A stretch of DNA of 64,000 nucleotides, taken from Hydractinia symbiolongicarpus (taxonomy: Eukaryota > Cnidaria > Hydrozoa > Anthoathecata > Hydractiniidae). The notes under the pieces were generated by a model. That model saw only the letters and a program-made list of their open reading frames with translations. It ran no database searches and was not told the DNA's origin. Shown piece by piece: positions 12,701 to 24,499 of this stretch (positions are counted from its first letter, which is position 1; each line of letters begins with the position of its first letter). The DNA lies in the NCBI RefSeq assembly GCF_029227915.1, contig NC_079875.1, positions 9,483,001-9,547,000 on the forward strand. Direction: 5' to 3'. The position numbers and the translations under genes are program-made.

Positions 12701-13168
12701 CATATACAATAAATACAATAAACAAATTACCAGCAACGTTTATATTGCAGCAATACTAACTGTGTGTCCACTTTGGAAAATCATTTACACGCGAATGTTA
12801 AAAAAACCCTGCAGAGTACCAATTTAAGTAACAAAAAAATAAGATTTCTGAAACTATTGCTTGCGTGCTGCACATTTTGCGTTCCTAGCAATATTTTATT
12901 TACCATAATCTAGGGAAGTTTTATTCTACCTTTAGCTGATTAGTCTCATTGCGATAGTAATTATTCAATCAAGGAAAGTAGGAGATTTAATTCGTTTCCT
13001 CACGACAAGACAATTCAGACAAATGATTAATGATACTTGATCAAAGGAAATAGAAGTCCACCACTGCCTATCTTTTTAACGTCGCATATGCTGCTTGCTG
13101 AAGATACGTTATTCATTGTTTGCCTTCTAACTGTATTTATACAAGGTTTCCTGTTAATATATGTGTAA
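9800..13168. other. Duplicated intergenic block (matches 24.5-27.3 kb)
   Basis: No gene seen. Several stretches match the interval upstream of copy 4 in the same order: near 10440 with 25860, GGCTCAGACCGCAT near 10630 with 26020, and GTGGTTGTTGTTGTCG near 12290 with 26225. This is one arm of the block duplication that carries copies 2-3 and 4-5. Confidence 0.6.
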
Positions 13169-15354
13169 TCTATATAATAAAACGCTTGTGTGAGTAACCA
13201 TGTGAGTCCACGACACGCAAAGTACGGGTCACTTTTTTATGACGTAGCGTTACGCTAAAACTTACCAAGTTAGAAAAAAGGCAAATCAGGGGGTTACTAT
13301 ATAATCATTTAATTCTTCTTTCTTATTACCTTAAAAAATAAAACTCTATTTTACTAAAAACTTTATTTTATTGAAACTAATTTTTTTTTATTTTTAAACG
13401 TTTTTATTTGTTTTGTTTTTATTTTAAAAGCCCCACGGAGTCGTTTTAAATATAACAATTTAATTTTACCCCCGGATTAATGTCCACGCCGTATCTAACG
13501 GAGACAAGTTGTTCATCAACTGAAAAAAGAAAAGCGGAGCGAAGAAGGTTGTCTGTTTTTCAAAGTCATCCTGGAAAAAGTTATTTCAAACATTAATTAC
13601 GCATCATGAGGTTAGATTAAAGCTTATATTTGTTTTTATATATTTTCCATTTTTGTGTTCTGGGACCGAGGTTGCTTCCTTTTATAGAAATTCTATCGGA
13701 TTCGAATATGAATGTAATTCGAATCAGAAATGTAAAAAAACAAACTGTTGTGTTGTTGTCAAACGAAATTGGTGTTGTAGTTAGAAATGTTTCTAACGTA
13801 CGATGATTTAACATCACAAAGAGAACTGATTGGAAATGTTTCAGGCAATTGTATGCATCTTCAATTCGTTCTCTTTGGGATGAAACGAAGTTTAGTATTC
13901 ATAGCAAAAAACTGATTGGAGTTTTATTAGGACAACACTAGCAAGCTACCTACTGAGAAGTAAAAGAAAAGCAGGTTCGTTGTTTAGATTATTTAGTAGA
14001 GAAATTAACTTGGGTGTATAACGAGTTTCTAGCCGTTTCTTTCAGAGCTAAATTTTCCGTAAATATTAAGTTTGTTGTTGTATCTTGAGCCGGAAAATAT
14101 TTTCTTTAAGCCCTTATTTTGTAAGTACATACTCTGAAAAATGGTTCAGAAGTTTAGAATATCCTAAAAATATGTCTAAGCTTATTAGTTTGTTTTAAAT
14201 ATGAAGATTTGTATGACGCACAAAATTTATTAGAAGTTTACTTTTTTTATTGTATATCAAACGAACTGAACTTTTTTTTGTCCAAGCAATGTGCCATTAC
14301 ATGTAGTAGAATTGCCATTAGCTAGCATTAGCTATAGTAACTTATAGCATGGTTTTTTTTCATTAAGGCATTATATGTTTTCAGGCCATAGTCATGTTAA
14401 GAACATATGGAGAAAAATGAGGATAGCATTTGTCAAAGAGGTTCAGAACATCAAGGCTGAAACTAAAACCCACTATTCTTATAAAAACAGCGTGTATATC
14501 CTAGAAAAGAATTTACATAAGCATTTAAAAAGTAATTTTTCCGTTGATACTGTTTTTCACACTACAGATTGTGTGATTCAGTATTGATGTCGTTATAAAA
14601 AACCTAAACCTAAAACCTAAACTTAAATCAATGTTTACATTTGTTACGTTGCCGTTTGAAATACATTCGATTCTTAAATTCGAAAATGCTGCATTGTTAT
14701 CTTCTTTGATTTCATGCGTGATTTTCTTAACTATAAGTTTGGGTCTGTTCTTTTAATGTTTAGGATTGAAATGTTTCCGTAGATATACAACATACAAAAT
14801 GATTCAAGTTTTTATATTTTTCTTTTATGTGTTTTCAACTATAAATTTCTTATATTTGGAGTATAACTTTGGAAGGTTTGCCGTTTGCAATAGACTAAAC
14901 AGCTGATTTTGTATGACTTTGAAAAATGTTGGATTTTTTTAATGTTTGGTATCCTTTTTTCCCCTGGTGTATTTCTGGAATGGCAAAGCAAGTATATAGT
15001 TTTTGCGTACTTCGCTCTTTACGTAACGGTTGTTAGACGCCTTTGATTTTTTTGGACATTTTCCATTCTTATTTCATAATTTTTTTTATTATTTTTTTGT
15101 TGCACATGCTTATATTTTTAGACGTTTTGATTCAGCGGTTATAAACATAGAATAATGCAGATTGTGAGCAACCTTGATCCCAGGGCTATTTTCTCTTTTT
15201 GCCATCCCGTTATAAAAGAGACAAAGAGCCCGGGGTCGGGGTTGAAATGTGAGTTTTGAAAATTCAAATTACTGAGTTCTATGTTTTTATTTGGCACCCC
15301 CTCAAAAGGACTCAGTAAGAGATTCCGTGAATTCTTCCACGAGAATTCGGCTAG
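13169..15354 (+). mobile_element. Helitron family A, complete non-autonomous element
   Basis: The 5' end is TCTATATAATAAAACGC after an A. The 3' end is an imperfect hairpin (CCG..AATTC with GAATTCGG) running directly into CTAG at 15351-15354. TC...CTAG ends without inverted repeats are the Helitron form. The 2.2 kb interior holds no Rep/helicase ORF. Pieces of the same family occur near 50165-50850, 54380-54740, 59150-59316, 62701-63005 and at the window end. It abuts the next Helitron with no gap. Confidence 0.7.
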
Positions 15355-16095
15355 TCTATATAATAATACGCTAAGTGTGTCTGTCTGTGTGTCTGTGACA
15401 GGCAGAGTAGATGTCTTCATTTTCCTTTGAAATTGCTGAAAAATGCATCTGTAATATTTTAAATTTTCTGACGTTACGTCGCAACGAAAATAACACTACT
15501 TTAACGTCAATATCCTATATTAAACTAATGAAGCCATTGCAATGCACCTAAAACTATGAGGCCAAATAACTTGGAAACGAGGTGGTGACGTCGATGATTC
15601 TTCACCGCGTGGGTAACTAGGGACGACCTAGGGCCAATTTTGGTATTTTTTTCCAAACCTGGATTCCCGAATCCGTTTCGGAATGAACGGGTTGATGACG
15701 TCATCAAAAAACCCTTAAACCCTAATATCTCTGCAACCGTTTGTCAAAAGTACACGATCCTATACATTTTCTTTATCAGCGTTTCAAGATATCTACGATG
15801 AAGGCAACAGATATAAAAATTTCTTAAAAAATTTTTTAAGGTTTTGACGGACCATTGCTGACGTCAGCAAAATTTTTGAACCTTTTTATCTTCTTAACCG
15901 TTCGTCAATAGCACATGATCATATACATTTTCTTGGTTAGCGCTTTAAGCTCTCCCATTGAGGAAATATGAAAACAAGTTTCTAAATTTATTTATTTTGT
16001 ATTTGCATTGCTGACGTCAGCAAAAAATCTAAAACAACCTATTTTTCCATTGTCCTTCTGTCTTAGTAGACTTTTCCACGGGCCTTATTGACTAG
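15355..16095 (+). mobile_element. Helitron family B, complete non-autonomous element
   Basis: It starts TCTATATAATAATACGC and ends with a degenerate hairpin, CCACGGGCC, and CTAG at 16092-16095, followed by T. It is 741 bp, with repeated GCTGACGTCAGCAA motifs and no long ORF. This is the best-preserved copy of the family and serves as the reference for the fragments elsewhere. It directly follows the CTAG of the family A element, so the two form a head-to-tail pair that jointly sits between A (13168) and T (16096). Confidence 0.8.
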
Positions 16096-17170
16096 TATAG
16101 TAATGAAGTTCCTGCAACATTGGTTCTGTTTTCTATTCCATTAATGCATTTTAAACTAGTCGTTAATCTGTGGAAAAATTCACCTTACCTGTCGAAAATA
16201 TCGTGTGCACAGCTATTTTGTTCTTCTTTAGTACGAAGTAAAATACGGATATTATTAAAGAGATATTTAGATGGTGCATTATTGTTTAGCTTACCCATAC
16301 CAATACATTTAGAAAAATTAGAAAATCACATTTTACCCTGTGTCTGAATATTGTTTTGTATTTTTAACTAAGAAACGCCAATACTTGATACAGTTGATTT
16401 GTTATTTTCTCCGCTAACCCGTTATTCATCATAACCAAGATCAACACGTATTTTGCAAAAGCTTTTTTATTTCTCACCAAGGGTTTATGTTTTAGAATTT
16501 AGAATTAATATTATTACTGATGTGCAGCCTAAAATATCTGAAATACATTTTGAGGGCAACGTGGCGAAGCTTTAAGTTGGTCTTCAAAAGTGGTTATAAA
16601 CACTATCTGAAACATACAAAGTTTATTTCACAAATAATTACAGAATAGGCTACGAGCATGGGATCTTAGCTTATTTTGTTACAAAGTTTCGATATTTCGC
16701 AGATGTTAACATGACAATTTTTATCCGCTTCAAAAGACTTAAGATGTTATGTAGTTTGTTACGTGCTACGCGCATGTTGGAATACGTGGCGAGTTTGTTT
16801 TGAGTACATTAAATATGTTTCCACAAAATTGTAGCCGGTTTAAACAAAGAAATTATTAGAATTGTACACTGAACTATCCCCATTGAAAATCTTATTAAAA
16901 ACGCACATCAAGTCAAGTTTGGGGAGTGGAAAGATTGAGTTTTTGGTCCAGCTCTGCTAATATTATAATTTTAAATATACCATTCATTGAATTTGTAATT
17001 GTGTATTTAGGGTTCCCATTAATAAAATCTTACTTTGTAAGATTCATGCTTTGCTTTGGTCACTTTGAAGTAACAAAAACGCAAAATATAACAGAGGTCA
17101 AAGTAAACGGATTTTTTTTTTCTTCTTACTTTTACAAGAAATAGTGGGCGTGAAAAATACATTTATAAGT
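16096..17170. other. Duplicated intergenic block (matches 27.4-28.3 kb)
   Basis: No gene. Sequence such as GGTGCATTATTGTTTAGCTT near 16275 and the stretch near 16920 match the DNA just downstream of copy 5 (27420 and 28095). Confidence 0.5.
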
Positions 17171-17930
17171 TTATGGTACCGCAGGTGTAATAATAGCTTG
17201 AAGACGGTTTTTGATCACTATAAGTCTGGCTTTCACGCCGTTTAATACTCTGCTTGAAACTTGATCGTTTTCCAACGTTTGCTGCAAATTCCTAGCCTCT
17301 TGTACGCTTACCACAAGTCCACAATTAAGTCGTCGGGTAATGATTTCCAGTCGGACGTTAAGATGATCTATCAACTTGCAAGTTTGATTTATCTGCTGCT
17401 CTACACCAGACAACTTGAGACTTGCGATGAAAGGATTCAGGACTACAATAAAAAAAGAAATACATTTATGTTACAATTGTCCCAGAAATTTCAAAGAATC
17501 TGATTTTTCCAGAAAATTGAACAGTTCGTTTCTTGAACTTCTAGAATTTCTGTTGTTTTAGTCTTTAATTCACGAGATAAGAAATTTAATGGTCACTCCT
17601 TATCATGTAGTGCATACTAAAAATAGTTGAATTAACTTGAAGTTATACTTACATGGTATGATGTTGTCGCAAACTACGATATTTTCATTTGCGCTTGACA
17701 GTATTGCTGAAATTTCAGCATCTTGTGGTTTTGTTGGAACAGCAGGAATGTTGGTGCAATTAAGGTTTTGTCCATATGACACTATAAAAAAGGAAATATT
17801 GTTCTTAGTGAAATTAAATTTATCTTCTAATAAAAGAGTCATTTTGTGAAACACGAAAACTCCGTTAAGTCAAAATACCTGATGCCAAGCACAGCAGTAC
17901 AGAGCAGATCCATAACCCAACTTTATACAT
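17171..17930 (-). CDS. Secreted four-Cys family, copy 3 (intact)
   Basis: I do not recognise this family. Coding exons are 17930-17879, 17781-17653 and 17442-17171, with introns of 97 and 210 bp, GT-AG, both phase 1. The product is 150 residues. Residues 1-17 are a signal peptide (SVLLCLAS at its end). Then come LNCTNIPAVP, whose NCT is an N-glycosylation sequon, and SANENIVVC. Exon 3 encodes a helical part: INQTCKLIDHL (second sequon NQT), RRLNCGLVVSVQEA and a C-terminus ending ITPAVP. Cysteines are at 26, 55, 82 and 101, an even set that could form two disulfides. No transmembrane segment follows the leader, so the product is probably secreted. A noncoding leader exon ends at 18056 behind a TATA box. 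The start is the only ATG in frame with the leader. The function is unknown. Confidence 0.82.
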
Positions 17931-18055
17931 GATTTATATACTCTTTTGACTTTAATTTCTCAAAGAACAGAAATGGATCCTATAAAATATGTTGGTAAAA
18001 CATTAGAAAGAACAATATTTTTTCTTACCAAGTTATTGCTAACCTGTTATCTTAC

Positions 18056-18116
18056 CTGCTGACAGTGTTGTCTTCAAGAGGATTGTAAATAGATTTTCTG
18101 ATCTGTACCTTTTATA
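18056..18116 (-). promoter_or_regulatory. Core promoter and leader exon of copy 3
   Basis: On the minus strand TATAAAAGG is at 18116-18108. About 30 bases downstream begins a conserved noncoding leader with CTTGAAGACAACAC, ending CAG at 18056 before a GTAAGA donor. The same arrangement recurs in copies 5 and 6. The exact transcription start is inferred from TATA spacing only. Confidence 0.65.
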
Positions 18117-18169
18117 GGTTTTTTAGGTTTACATGGGAAAAACAAAGTAATTGGTACAATTTTCTTTAC

Positions 18170-18202
18170 AATGTAACAATTTAAATTTAATTTTGTTAGG
18201 TG
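18170..18202 (-). promoter_or_regulatory. Conserved A/T block upstream of TATA (copy 3)
   Basis: The plus-strand sequence AACAATTTAAATTTAATTTT lies about 60 bases upstream of the TATA box. It is nearly identical upstream of copies 5 (29338), 6 (39735), 7 (42052) and 9 (57810). It may be a regulatory site, or may simply not yet have diverged. Confidence 0.4.
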
Positions 18203-21200
18203 GTAAGAAACAGGAAACTTTCTAGATAAAAATCGTTATATCACGAAAACAACAGCCATCTTGATTAGAGGAAATTTAAACCATATTATTTATGTGTTAT
18301 ATAACAGATACCACATATAAACATTTTAATTTAAAATGAACGATAAGATTTGTGGATAGAGTGCGCTAATAACCCTGTTTCAGCACGTAATTTATCCCTA
18401 TCATGAAAATAATTTGCCTAAAATTATAACTTATGTCGCAGAATATTTCGAGTTTTTAGCGTACCCAAGCGCACGTATACCAAATTTCCTACCAATTTTG
18501 CAATAATTTATCACTGCAAATATATTCTTAATTCAGACAGGCGATAAAAGGCTTTTTAGACGATTTAACCTATTTTTAATTAATCAATTCTGAGCAAACA
18601 TTTTTGATTTCTAAAAACAGGTTTGCCTTATAAATTTCCAGTCCTTACTCAATCAGACCTCTCCCGAAGCTAGTTTTATCCTGTGTATTCCTACGAACAA
18701 ATAGGGCCACCCATTTCTGCGTAAAGATAACAACCATCCCCCTCTGCTTTCGTGTATATTTCTTTTTATTTTGCTGCGATAAGAAATACAAAATGATAAG
18801 AATCAAAATGTTAGGCATATGCAATGTAGCATGAACAATTCTTTAATCGTTAATTCTGTATAATTATATTCACGTATTATTACCCTTTTTCTTTCTTTTT
18901 ACATCCAAATAGAAAACTTTTATTTTTACTAGTTTGGTAATAACCTAAACAATAATATCTTAATACTCAAAAAAACGGAAATTGTCTTTGGCACAAGCAT
19001 AATCGTCTAACACGAGGTTGTAATCAATTATTTGTATTTCCTAATCATTCTGAACATAGAACTTTTATCAAAATGTTCGTAATATATATTTCCATTTTCA
19101 CGAATACCAATAAACGAAATAAAATGACAATTGATTTTTTGTCATGTTTTTCTCTTTTTTTTTAAAATTCTTTAAATTTATTTTCGTGAAATAAATGAAA
19201 AAGTTAAACCACCCTTTTTCTTTTCAGTCTCCCATTTAGCAACACGTTAAGTGTTGAATATTTTTCTCATAAATGTGCTTAAGGACACTACATTTTATAT
19301 TCATGCATTCTTATTAGAACTTCTGCATCTTATGATGGTCAACATCGTATTAGAACTTCTTGATTATCCGGAGTGACAGTTATTTGACACCGCTAACTAT
19401 AATTTCCAAATCTCCTTTACTTAGAAGACATATGTGCTTAAAGTTCTTAGCATACAATCATATCAAACTCTATTTGCACCCAATAGTCCATTTTTTCACT
19501 TCCTACTTCCTTATTTACTCCCTCAGTTTGTAAGACATTAAAATCAGGTTGTCATAGTAATGTAATAGGTAATACCGACCTGATTGCTGCTAAACAATTG
19601 TGTAATTACTTTGTTATTCCATCATGTACGTTATCGCATTTACTATTGAAAACATCGTACGATATGTTATGTAAAAGCTTGTTGGGTCAAATTAGCTTTC
19701 TATTACATTAGTGATAACATGTTAACAAAAACGTAATTCAAAAAATATTATATTTGGCACATTGTGTGACAGATATTTTCTTTGAGTAAACCTTGTATTG
19801 ACATTTTTTGTTGTTGAGGACTCATAGTCTAGGAATTTCATGACTTCACCTTATTTCCAATTGCAAGAGAATGTTCAAATTTAATTACAGTTATGTAACA
19901 TTTGTACATTTAGTATTAAATGGATGGAAAACAAATGCCAAGATAAAAAAAATGACAATTGTCTGCATTTTAACTTTCAAAGCAAATTCTCTTCTTTTGT
20001 AAAAACATATCCCTGAACAAAAGGTAAGAAAAAAGTAAAAAGTTCTCTTTTTCTTAAAGAAGTCCCTTTTGAAATTATTACATCAATCACTCTATTTACC
20101 CTCTCTGATTTCTCTGGGCTGGTGTAATTGCTACCCCGTCACCTTCCCTTAAAAAGAAGACTAAAGGTATCACCATATTCTAGCTACTAAAGTTAACATT
20201 TCGTCCCTTTGTTCGACAAAACACTAAACAGGATAAATGATATGGACTATTGACAAATTTCTCATATTAATATATATGCTAAAAGTCTTTAATATCCGTT
20301 GGCAGATGATAAGAAGAAGGAGAGTATTTTTTTCTTTTTTTAAAATATATACCAACAATTTAATGTTGCAGCAAACTTAGCTCTTTTTTATTGCAAGGTA
20401 CAAAAACTTATGTGTGGCATTATAAATTTGTTCCTTGTGACTAAAATTATTTAGAAAAATAAATTTCAAATTTCATCGTACAGCTATAACCGAAGTTATT
20501 CAGCAATATTCCTAGTCTGTCCTATGGAGCGGAATAAGTGTATGGATCCTCCATATATTGAACGACAAAGCTCAATGTGATAAACTGCTTACCTGCAAAA
20601 TCCAATAGTTGACTTAATAATTTCATGAGTCTAGGAAATAAATTTGTCAAAAAATAGAGCTACAACTTTGAAGGATGTTAACGAACTACAACGTTAACAC
20701 AAAATTTGTGAATTCAAGTGAATTAAAATTAACTTGTTTATATGTAACGGATATATATATCCAGGACGTAAAAAAAGAAGTTACTATTTAATTTACAACC
20801 CGTCAAAAATATACTATTACAATACCAAGGCTGTGTTTAGTCTACTTCTTCTTCGCCTTAAAAGTTACACACGTTTTTCTTTGTAATGTGATGCGATGAA
20901 GGTAGGTAAGAAGGCAGCTTGTTATCGTAAATATTTTGATGATGAATAAGAGAAACTGGTTGTACAGTGTCTTTAACTTCCTGATTTGCGTTATTTTAAT
21001 GCATTTTGTAACTAATTTTGTGTTGAATCGCGATAGTTTAATTATTTCTTATAAGGTGCTACAAGCATGTGATCGCTAATTTATTGGAATAAGGCGGTAT
21101 TTCACCTTTTTTATTTGATTTACGATACCTGATCAAATTGTTTAGAAACGCAGAAAAACTTAAAGTAATGATAGTTTTGAACAAATAACGTACAATATGT

Positions 21201-22500
21201 TTGGTGGTGAGCGTATGGAATATCTCATGTAACTACGATATGTAAATAGAATGTGATTCTCCATCGGTTCTAACAAGAATAATATATATTAACCTTACAA
21301 CTTTACCTTAAGCGTATTTATTTTTTTACAGTTTTATTTGTTATTGCAGTTCCAGGGAAACTTTTAAAGAATTGTTAAAGCTGGGCGTAATTTTACAGCT
21401 GGTTAAGACGGCCTAATTAATCTTCTTCACCATGAATACTCTGAATTTAAATGTTTACCTTTCAAGCATGGTATTTTTGTATTGTAAATAGAATTTTTAA
21501 TTTCTTCTGTTTCCTAGCACGTTCTTTCTTGCTAAATACTCTTTTACATTCATCCAGAAAAAGGTGTTTTAGTGCGCATTTGGCAAGGTAAAAATGTATC
21601 AAAAGAAAATGGCATTTCAAAATGAAAATATGCTGTATTGGTAGAAAAACCTATTACTAAAGCAATAACTTTATTGGTAGAAAAACCTATTACCAAAGTA
21701 ATAACTGTCTCGATTTCAGAGAAAAGTAAACCGAAGATAATGAGAATATTTATATTCATTGCTACAAAACACCATATTTTTCATGTTTAAGTACATATTA
21801 TAGCGTTACAGTTCCGCTTATTTTCATTTTAGTTTTAAAACAGCAGGTAAACATGAATTCTTGTTGACGTGCATACACGTTTAACATTACTTTCACCACA
21901 CATCTGTTCAGTTTTCTTTCACATATTGTCATAATCCTTTGTTAGCACCTGCTTTTTGTTACAATTTTTAGATCTTAAAAGTAGTATTTTTCTTGTTCAT
22001 AGAATTATTTCTGCAAAGAATGAAATCATCTACCCCATACCGAACAGCAGTGCATACCATAAACTCCTGCTTTATCTAAACTTTAAGATGGTAGCAGGGA
22101 CAAACAACACAATAATCGACCCAAGAATGTTTGGGCATTGTCCGTACAGTTGCTTCTTACACAATAACATGATGATTTAGTATATATTATATTTAAATCA
22201 TGTTTCGTGCTTATGCTACTGGACAAGGAAGCAAGTTTTTAAAATAAACAAAACTTTTTATTTGGAACATGTTACCGTATGTTGTCGTCAAACTATTATT
22301 AACGTTTTTATATAATTTATTTATCAGAAAGTTGACCTTAACGTGTTCGACATAGAAACATGGACCATGGTGCATGGTGGCGTGTGTCTTAACACTGATT
22401 ACTATGCTTAGATGGGACCAAATAAAATTAGTTTTTATAAACAATTAGCAGCTCGTAGCAAAAGTATCGCATTACATACTGTAACACATTGTGAAGTAGG
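18203..22500. other. Intergenic block; plus-strand copy absent
   Basis: 18.3-18.4 kb matches 29.5-29.6 kb, and 19.4-20.4 kb matches 32.6-33.6 and 44.2-45.8 kb. In the other two blocks a plus-strand family member follows. Here, between about 20.5 and 22.5 kb, I find none, so it was deleted or never present. No other gene is supported. A 33-bp tandem duplication lies near 21636-21707. Confidence 0.5.
21636..21707. repeat. Two-copy 33-bp tandem repeat
   Basis: The phrase TTGGTAGAAAAACCTATTAC followed by AAAG and AATAACT occurs twice in direct orientation with two mismatches, separated by a few bases. No function is apparent. Confidence 0.7.
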
Positions 22501-23693
22501 CAATGCAGCATTGGCACCATTTTAGACGTTATCAGTACATTAGGAAAAAATATAATATTAAATCTGGAGAAAATGGAAGTGGTGGTTTATGTTAACATCC
22601 AAATAAAGAACATGTATAACAAAACCAAATCCAAATTTCGGTCTGTTTTTCTACAATTGAAACACAAGAATGTTATCAAACTTTTAAAACTTTATGCCAT
22701 TTTTTAACTCACAAAATCCTTGATATTCTTATACATCATTTGTATCTTTTAATAGTAGTACAATTTATCATTAGATTTTTTTTATCTCTTTCAAAATGGT
22801 GTTTAATGGACGGGAAAGTTGACTCAGCTCAACGGAACAGTATTGTATACGTAGCGTTTTTAAGTAAGTAATATTCACTTTATGTACATTCCTTATTAAG
22901 CCTGATTTTGGTGAGGGAGTATTCTAAATCCTACAGTAATGGAATTAGTGATCTATTTAACTTCAATACTGGAAGAACTACAAATATGATAGCTTGCACG
23001 CCCGTAGCCTTTCATATGACAAGTAAGGTCATGGAAATTCCTCTTAATAAAAAGAAAAATACAAAACTTAGAAAGATATAGGAGTTTTGATGACGTCAAC
23101 AGTGCGTATACAAAAATGTTTTGTGTGTACGTTGCCTGTAATATGCAAAAACGCTGATAAAGAAATAAATAGGATCAAGTGCCTTTGAAAAAACTTTTTG
23201 GCGCTAAAGAAAAAATTAACAAATATGTTTACCTGTTGCCATTATACCATATATATTGAGACGTTGATCAAATGATGTATAGAATCACGTATTTTTGAGA
23301 AACAGTTACAAAGATATTCAGGTTTAAATGCCTTTTGATATAGTATATTTCAATTCGCCGACGCAGGTTTGGGAAAATTAGTCAACTATGTTCCTTTTTG
23401 TTCCAATGTTTCTGTAACTTGTGGTTTGACACTTTATTATCATTGTTTTGACGCTTGTTAATACAGCCTCATAAGCTAACCGCGTGACTTAAGAATAAAA
23501 ACTAGCTAAAATGGCGCTTTTTCTGTCTTCTTAGTGGCTTTCATTTTGCCATTTTCCCAATTTTAAAGACGACTTAAAACACTTTTCTTTTTTAAAGAAA
23601 GCAAAATACGCAATAACTTTTGCAGAAAAGTACTTTATATTCAATGTATTATACTACAAAGAGTACATATAATAAAATTACAAATTATTCAAT
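22501..23693. other. Downstream block with decayed Helitron B
   Basis: 22.5-22.7 kb matches 36.1-36.26 kb, downstream of the plus-strand copy there. 22.98-23.4 kb is a diverged family B Helitron (for example GATGACGTCAACAGTGCG and GTTGCCTGTAATATGC). Its relatives near 38.1 and 56.2 kb share the same position relative to the gene, so it predates the block duplications. No gene is seen. Confidence 0.5.
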
Positions 23694-24267
23694 TCAGGGA
23701 AGTGCAGGTGTAGCCTCTTGTACGCTCACCACAAGTCCACAAACAAGTCTTCGGTTAATGATTTCACGTCCAGCGTTAAGATGATCTATCAACTTGCCAG
23801 TTTGATTTATCTGCCGTTCTACGCCCGGTAACTTGAGATTTGCAATAGCGGCGTTCGCACTATGTTTAAAAGCATATGTAATTTTTTACTTTTTGTTATG
23901 GTATATAAAACTATATTTAAAGCCACAATACGAGAAGTGAAAAACACATTTGCTCAGATAATAATGATTACAGCGAACATTGGCAAAAATTAAATTAACA
24001 TACATGGAATGATATTGTTGCAAACCATGATATTTTCATTTGCTTCTGACAGTAACAAGGAAATTTCAGCATCTTGTGGTTTTGTTGGGACAGCAGGAAT
24101 GTTAGTGCAATTAAGATTTTCCCCATATGACGCTATGAAAAATGTAAGATGAAAGTACATATTCAATCAACAAAATTATATTGCAGTGTTGTCGCATGGC
24201 ATAAAGTCAATATACTTGATACTAAACATAACAAAGCGTAGCACATCAATAAAGGAGTCTGATACAT
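23694..24267 (-). pseudogene. Secreted four-Cys family, copy 4 (shortened)
   Basis: Exon 1 is 24267-24216 (leader ending ALLCLVS). Exon 2 is 24132-24004, a full 129 nt with LNCTNIPAVP and SEANENIMVC. Exon 3 is 23859-23694, only 166 nt. It reads QINQTGKLIDHL (third family cysteine changed to Gly) and RRLVCGLVVSVQEA, then jumps straight to TPALP and stop, because 105 bp (35 codons) are missing in frame. One further base is missing at the start of exon 3, which would put exon 3 out of frame after splicing at the usual site. Splice sites are otherwise GT-AG. The TATA region is altered to GTATACAAG. It is probably a pseudogene, though a short variant product cannot be excluded if an alternative acceptor restores the frame. 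Confidence 0.7.
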
Positions 24268-24499
24268 GATTGATGCCAGGAATTGATTTTATATATTAAA
24301 GTGAAGAGGATGACCTTAAAAATAGTTAAGAAAAACATTATAACACTATAATTTCTTTTTTCTTGGATACTACCATATATTATTTGGAGTTTTTAACATT
24401 CATACTTACCTATCTGCTGCAATGACTTTAAAACGATTGGGAATTGACTTACAAAGCATGTGCTTGTATACTGTTTTAGAAGTAAGTGAAAAAAAACAA

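Noticed and set aside
14375-14587. 70-codon ORF inside Helitron A
   Set aside because: The copy at 54.4 kb does not keep the frame, and no Rep or helicase motif is present.
14600-14630. CCTAAA repeats as a telomere-like tract
   Set aside because: Only three irregular units inside a transposon; not the TTAGGG type expected in metazoans.
17603-17854. Plus- and minus-strand ORFs over exon 2 of copy 3 as separate genes
   Set aside because: The minus ORF is exon 2 read into its introns; the plus ORF is its shadow.
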